25,315 nt of DNA from an uncultured Campylobacter sp. (GTDB lineage: Bacteria > Campylobacterota > Campylobacteria > Campylobacterales > Campylobacteraceae), in NCBI RefSeq assembly GCF_938045405.1, contig NZ_CALIMW010000255.1, positions 1 to 25,315 of the forward strand, given 5' to 3'. Below the pieces are notes generated by a model. The model was not told where the DNA came from and ran no database searches. It was given only the letters and a program-made list of their open reading frames with translations. This document shows, one piece after another, positions 22,570 to 25,315 of this stretch. The position numbers and the translations under genes are program-made. Within the stretch, counting starts at the first letter, position 1. Each line of letters begins with the position of its first letter.

Positions 22570-23420
22570 ATGTTTATTTCGCAGAGTAAAATCGACGATC
22601 TAATCGCTAGCGACGGCGCGTTTTTGGACCTTACGACCGAGCTTTTACGCGGTTGCGCGGATTTGGGCGCACCCGCGCGGCTTTCGATCGTAACGAGGCA
22701 GGATCTGATCTTTAGCGGCGGGCAGATCGCGCGCGGAGTGGCGATGCGCTTCGGCTGCGAGATGCAGCATCTAGCGCGCGAGGGAAGCGCATTTTGCGCG
22801 GGGGATGAAATTTTTAGCGCGCGGGGGAGCTTCGAGAGCCTGCATAAAGCTTGGAAGATCGTTCAGATCGTATTTGAGTACTCCTGCAAAATTTCAACCT
22901 ACGCGCACGAGATGGTTGCGCTGATGCGAGAGGCTAATCCGCGCTGCGTGCTGGGTGCGACGCGCAAGAGCTTTCCTTTTGCGAAGGAGCTTTGCGTAAA
23001 TGCGCTGATCGCGGGCGGCGGGAGCATGCACCGCTTGGGGCTGCACGACAGCGTCCTGTTTTTTCAAACCACATCCGCGCGTTTGCGAGCTTTAGCGAGT
23101 TTTGCGCGCAGATCGCTAAATTTAAAGAGCGCGCGCCCGAGCGAAAGATCATGATCGAAGTAGCGAGCGAGCGCGAATTTAGCGAGCTCTTAAGATACGC
23201 GCCGGATGCGATAATGTGCGATAAGATGAGCCCTGGCGAGCTTAGAGCCTGCGTTTTGAGGCGAGATGAAACGGCGCCGCAGATTAAAATTTGCGCTGCG
23301 GGCGGCATAAATAAAAATAACTGCGCCGAGTTTGCGGCTACCGGCGCGGACGTGCTCGTAAGCTCGGCGGTTTGGAATCAGGGCGTGTGCGATCTAGGCG
23401 GAAAGATAGAATTTATCTAA
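22570..23420 (+). pseudogene. modD: modD (NadC-like phosphoribosyltransferase family), split by a frameshift
   Basis: ModD proteins resemble quinolinate phosphoribosyltransferase (NadC) and are encoded with molybdate transporters; their reaction is not established. The first frame (22570 to about 23064) encodes residues 1-165 up to NALIAGGGSMHRLGLHDSVLFF, a clear ModD signature. The second (about 23064-23420) continues NHIRAFASFSEF to ATGADVLVSSAVWNQG, the rest of the barrel. They join at a run of six T (23059-23064): a seventh T, or a -1 slip, would restore one protein of about 283 residues, the normal length. Without it the first frame reads on for about 30 unrelated residues and stops at 23154. 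Possible explanations are recent inactivation, homopolymer phase variation, ribosomal slippage or a sequencing error. Starts 2 bases after the nitroreductase gene. Confidence 0.85.
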
Positions 23421-23475
23421 ATATTAAATTTTAAATTTAAGGAGCGGCGTGCTAAATCAAGGGATTGAAAGCGCA

Positions 23476-23509
23476 ATTTATTAATAAATAAGAGTATATT
23501 TTGTAAAAT
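23476..23509 (+). promoter_or_regulatory. modA promoter with a 14-bp palindrome upstream of the -10
   Basis: TTTTGTAAAAT ends in the -10 TAAAAT (23504-23509), with the T-rich upstream sequence usual for Campylobacter, 27 bases before the modA start. The perfect palindrome ATTTATTAATAAAT (23476-23489) lies where a -35 would be, so a bound protein there would affect initiation. It does not match the ModE box I know (ATCGNTATATA-type). The ribosome site is AAAAGGA. Confidence 0.5.
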
Positions 23510-23536
23510 TCTTAAAATTTCAAAAAAAGGATTTTC

Positions 23537-24238
23537 ATGAAAAAAATTGCTTTTATTTTAGCGCTTGCGGCAAGCGTTTCGTTCTGCGCGGATCAGCTGA
23601 TAATCGCAGCTGGCGGCGGATATAAAAAGCCCGTCTCGGCCGTGATCGAAAATTTGAAAAAAGAGGGCATGGACGTGGCTGGATCATTTGCCAACCTCGG
23701 CCAGCTCGTCATTCAATCGCGCGAGAATAAAATTTCATTCATCGTGGGCGACGAGGCGTTTTTGAAAAAAAGCGATCTAAATATCACTAAATTTGAACGC
23801 GTCGGGCGCGGCACGCTTGTTTTGGTGACGCCGAAAAATATCAAAATAAACGATGTCTCAGAGATCGCAAAATTCGATAAAATCGCGATGCCAGATCCCA
23901 AAAAGGCGATTTACGGTATCAGAGCGAACGAGTTTTTGCAAAACGCCAAGATGGATGGGGTAAAAGATAAAATTTTAGCCGTCGCGGGCGTGCCGCAGGT
24001 GGTCGCTTACGTCATCAACGGCGAGGTGCAGGCGGGCTTTATCAACAGCACCGAAGCGGTCGCCAAAAAAGATGAGTTCGGCTCGATCATCTACATCGAC
24101 GAGAGCCTCTACAGCCCCGCATACATCGGCATCGCAAGGCTTAGCGCGTGCGGCGATGAGGCGCTTTGTGAAAAGGTGATGGAGGAGTTTAAATCGGACC
24201 GCTCAAAAGAGATTTTTTTAAAATTCGGTCTTAAATGA
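23537..24238 (+). CDS. modA: Molybdate ABC transporter, periplasmic binding protein ModA
   Basis: Type II periplasmic binding protein, probably for molybdate (tungstate also possible). The 233-residue precursor has a signal peptide, MKKIAFILALAASVSFCA, with likely cleavage before DQLIIAAGGGYKKPVSAV. The GGGYKKPV loop corresponds to the oxyanion-binding AGAGYKKP of epsilonproteobacterial ModA. Other family segments are FIVGDEAFLKK, GRGTLVLVTPKN, IAMPDPKKAIYGIRANEFL and VVAYVINGEVQAGFINSTEA. The TTTS motif of the tungstate protein TupA is absent. It has its own promoter after modD and overlaps modB by 4 bases (ATGA). Confidence 0.88.
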   Translation: MKKIAFILALAASVSFCADQLIIAAGGGYKKPVSAVIENLKKEGMDVAGSFANLGQLVIQSRENKISFIVGDEAFLKKSDLNITKFERVGRGTLVLVTPKNIKINDVSEIAKFDKIAMPDPKKAIYGIRANEFLQNAKMDGVKDKILAVAGVPQVVAYVINGEVQAGFINSTEAVAKKDEFGSIIYIDESLYSPAYIGIARLSACGDEALCEKVMEEFKSDRSKEIFLKFGLK

Positions 24239-24903
24239 GCGACGTCGCTTGGATCGCGCATCCTCTGATACTAAGCGCGAAAGCCCTGTTTTGCAGCTTT
24301 TTGCTGCTGATTTCAATAGGGCTAGCAATTGCGTATTTTTTAGCTTTCAGCAAAGCTAAATTTAAAAAGATCGTCGAAATTTTAGTGATTTTTCCGCTCA
24401 TCTTCCCGCCGATCGCGACGGGATTTTTGCTTCTTTACATCTTCGGGAAGAGCGGATTTATCGGCTCTGCGTTGAATTTAGACATCGTTTTTAACTTTTC
24501 TTCATTGGTAATCGCCGCATTTTTGGTGGGGCTGCCGCTGTTTGTAAAGCCCGTGTGTGCGAGCTTTGAGCTCTTTCCGAAAAGCCTAATCGAAGCCGCG
24601 CAAATTTTGGGCAAAAACAGAGCTCAAATTTTCCTCTTCGTAATCCTTCCAAGCTCGCTTAAAACGCTAGGCTCCGCGCTTATTTTAGCGCTTTCGCGCG
24701 GGCTTGGCGAAGTGGGCATCACGCTGATGCTGGGCGGAAATATCGTGGGTAAAACCGACACGTTAGGCCTTGCGATCTACAATGCCGTGTATGACGGAGA
24801 GAACGAGCGGGCGCTGATTTTAAGCCTTTTGCTCGTGATTTTCAGCTTGATTTTATTCTTCGCGATAAGCCTTTTAGATAAAAAGCAAAATTTATCTAAA
24901 TAA
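24235..24903 (+). CDS. modB: Molybdate ABC transporter permease ModB
   Basis: Inner-membrane permease that pairs with ModA. The 222-residue protein has about five membrane segments (near 12-34, 44-68, 83-105, 135-160 and 195-215). Its EAA loop, EAAQILGKNRAQIFLFVILP, contacts the ATPase; ALSRGLGEVGITLMLGGNI is the ModB-typical sequence after it. The length matches the family. The start overlaps the modA stop (ATGA). The next gene downstream is sodC on the same strand after 65 bases, so the usual ATPase gene modC is not in its normal place. An ATPase must come from elsewhere, or the transporter is incomplete. Confidence 0.9.
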   Translation: MSDVAWIAHPLILSAKALFCSFLLLISIGLAIAYFLAFSKAKFKKIVEILVIFPLIFPPIATGFLLLYIFGKSGFIGSALNLDIVFNFSSLVIAAFLVGLPLFVKPVCASFELFPKSLIEAAQILGKNRAQIFLFVILPSSLKTLGSALILALSRGLGEVGITLMLGGNIVGKTDTLGLAIYNAVYDGENERALILSLLLVIFSLILFFAISLLDKKQNLSK

Positions 24904-24931
24904 GAAAAATTATTTTTTAAGTATTTTTGGA

Positions 24932-24937
24932 TAAAAT
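24932..24937 (+). promoter_or_regulatory. Candidate -10 element for sodC
   Basis: TATTTTTGGATAAAATTAC lies in the 65-bp gap after modB. TAAAAT serves as the -10, with a TTTTTGG run before it, the typical Campylobacter layout, 31 bases before the sodC start. This suggests that sodC is transcribed independently of modAB. Confidence 0.55.
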
Positions 24938-24968
24938 TACACTCGCATTTTATTTTAAAGGATTTATC

Positions 24969-25315
24969 ATGAAGAAATTTCTAATTTCATCAATTTTAGT
25001 CGCAAGCGCCTTAATCGCTCACGAGCACGGCGATATGCAAAATTTCGACCCTAAGACCGGCAAGCACCTCGTCATTGCGATGGAGCAACTAGGCGAGAAG
25101 GGCAACGTAACCGTCGGCGAGGTCGTAGCGGTCGAGACGAACTACGGCGTGGCGTTTTTCCCGAATTTAAAGGGTCTTACTAGCGGCGTGCACGGCTTTC
25201 ACGTGCATCAAAACGCCGACTGCGGCGCGACCGAGAAGGGCTTAGGCATGAAAGCTGGCGGCCACTGGGATCCGAGCGATACCAAAAAGCACTCGTTTGC
25301 TTGGGACGATAGCGG
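24969..25315 (+). CDS. sodC: Copper/zinc superoxide dismutase SodC, N-terminal part
   Basis: Periplasmic Cu,Zn superoxide dismutase that removes superoxide outside the cytoplasm. About 115 codons are visible before the window edge. A short signal peptide, MKKFLISSILVASALIA, is followed by the mature start HEHGDMQN. The bacterial SodC signature GVHGFHVHQNADCG carries copper-binding histidines and the disulfide cysteine; GGHWDPSDTKKHS carries further copper/zinc ligands. The C-terminal copper histidine and second cysteine lie outside the window. AAAGGA precedes the ATG, and a promoter is seen just upstream. The His-rich mature start (HEH) is common in periplasmic SodC and may help metal capture. 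Confidence 0.93.
   Translation, partial: MKKFLISSILVASALIAHEHGDMQNFDPKTGKHLVIAMEQLGEKGNVTVGEVVAVETNYGVAFFPNLKGLTSGVHGFHVHQNADCGATEKGLGMKAGGHWDPSDTKKHSFAWDDS

Noticed and set aside
1..25315. Prophage, transposon or defence island
   Set aside because: No integrase, transposase, terminal repeats, restriction or toxin genes are seen; gene order is chromosomal housekeeping conserved in Campylobacter.

Overview
The window is a chromosomal segment of a Campylobacter-type epsilonproteobacterium, most likely Campylobacter gracilis or a very close non-motile relative. Three things support this. The protein families and their order match Campylobacter: the run serC-xseA-ubiE-x-perR-dxs / hisC-pheA / lysA-x-pth-rplY and the run tal-serB / x-greA-lpxB / surE-ThiF-like are, from memory, neighbours in C. 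jejuni (about Cj0326 to Cj0311, and Cj0281 to Cj0294). The base composition is far more GC-rich than C. jejuni. The flagellar and chemotaxis genes that interrupt these runs in motile species (fliF-fliG-fliH between hisC and dxs, cheV-cheA-cheW between the phosphoesterase gene and serB) are absent. The species name is inference; the gene families are read from the sequence.

Layout. From 1 to 18968 nearly everything is on the minus strand in tightly packed, often overlapping transcription units, listed here in reading order from high to low coordinates: lpxB (lipid A), greA, argC, an LpxH-like phosphoesterase, serB, tal, pilT; then rplY, pth, an LptF/LptG permease, lysA, a repeat-rich ORF, pheA, hisC, dxs; then perR; then a CYTH/CHAD protein, ubiE, xseA and serC (cut by the window start). 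At about 19000 a symmetrical divergent promoter switches the strand. The plus-strand half carries a small lipoprotein, surE, a TcdA/ThiF-like E1 enzyme, a nitroreductase, a frameshifted modD, modA, modB (no modC follows) and the start of sodC.

The most striking feature is not a gene. The hexamer class RAATTY (mostly AAATTT and GAATTT) is strongly concentrated in the gene-free stretches: about 14 copies in 358 bp near 8.3-8.6 kb, 15 in about 350 bp near 19.6-19.9 kb, and 13 in about 660 bp near 21.4-22.05 kb (hand counts). By composition I expect roughly one per 700-800 bp. At 8436-8639 the hexamers form a degenerate 30-bp tandem repeat. In lysA, four evenly built two-hexamer modules make up an in-frame insertion of about 100 codons. 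RAATTY is the sequence methylated by CtsM in C. jejuni, where that methylation marks DNA for uptake, so these arrays may be uptake-signal islands. That link is a hypothesis.

Functionally the window is mostly housekeeping: aromatic amino acid, serine, lysine, histidine and arginine synthesis, isoprenoid and quinone synthesis, lipid A synthesis and transport, translation quality control, peroxide regulation, and molybdate uptake. There are no rRNA or tRNA genes, CRISPR arrays or insertion sequences that I can support.
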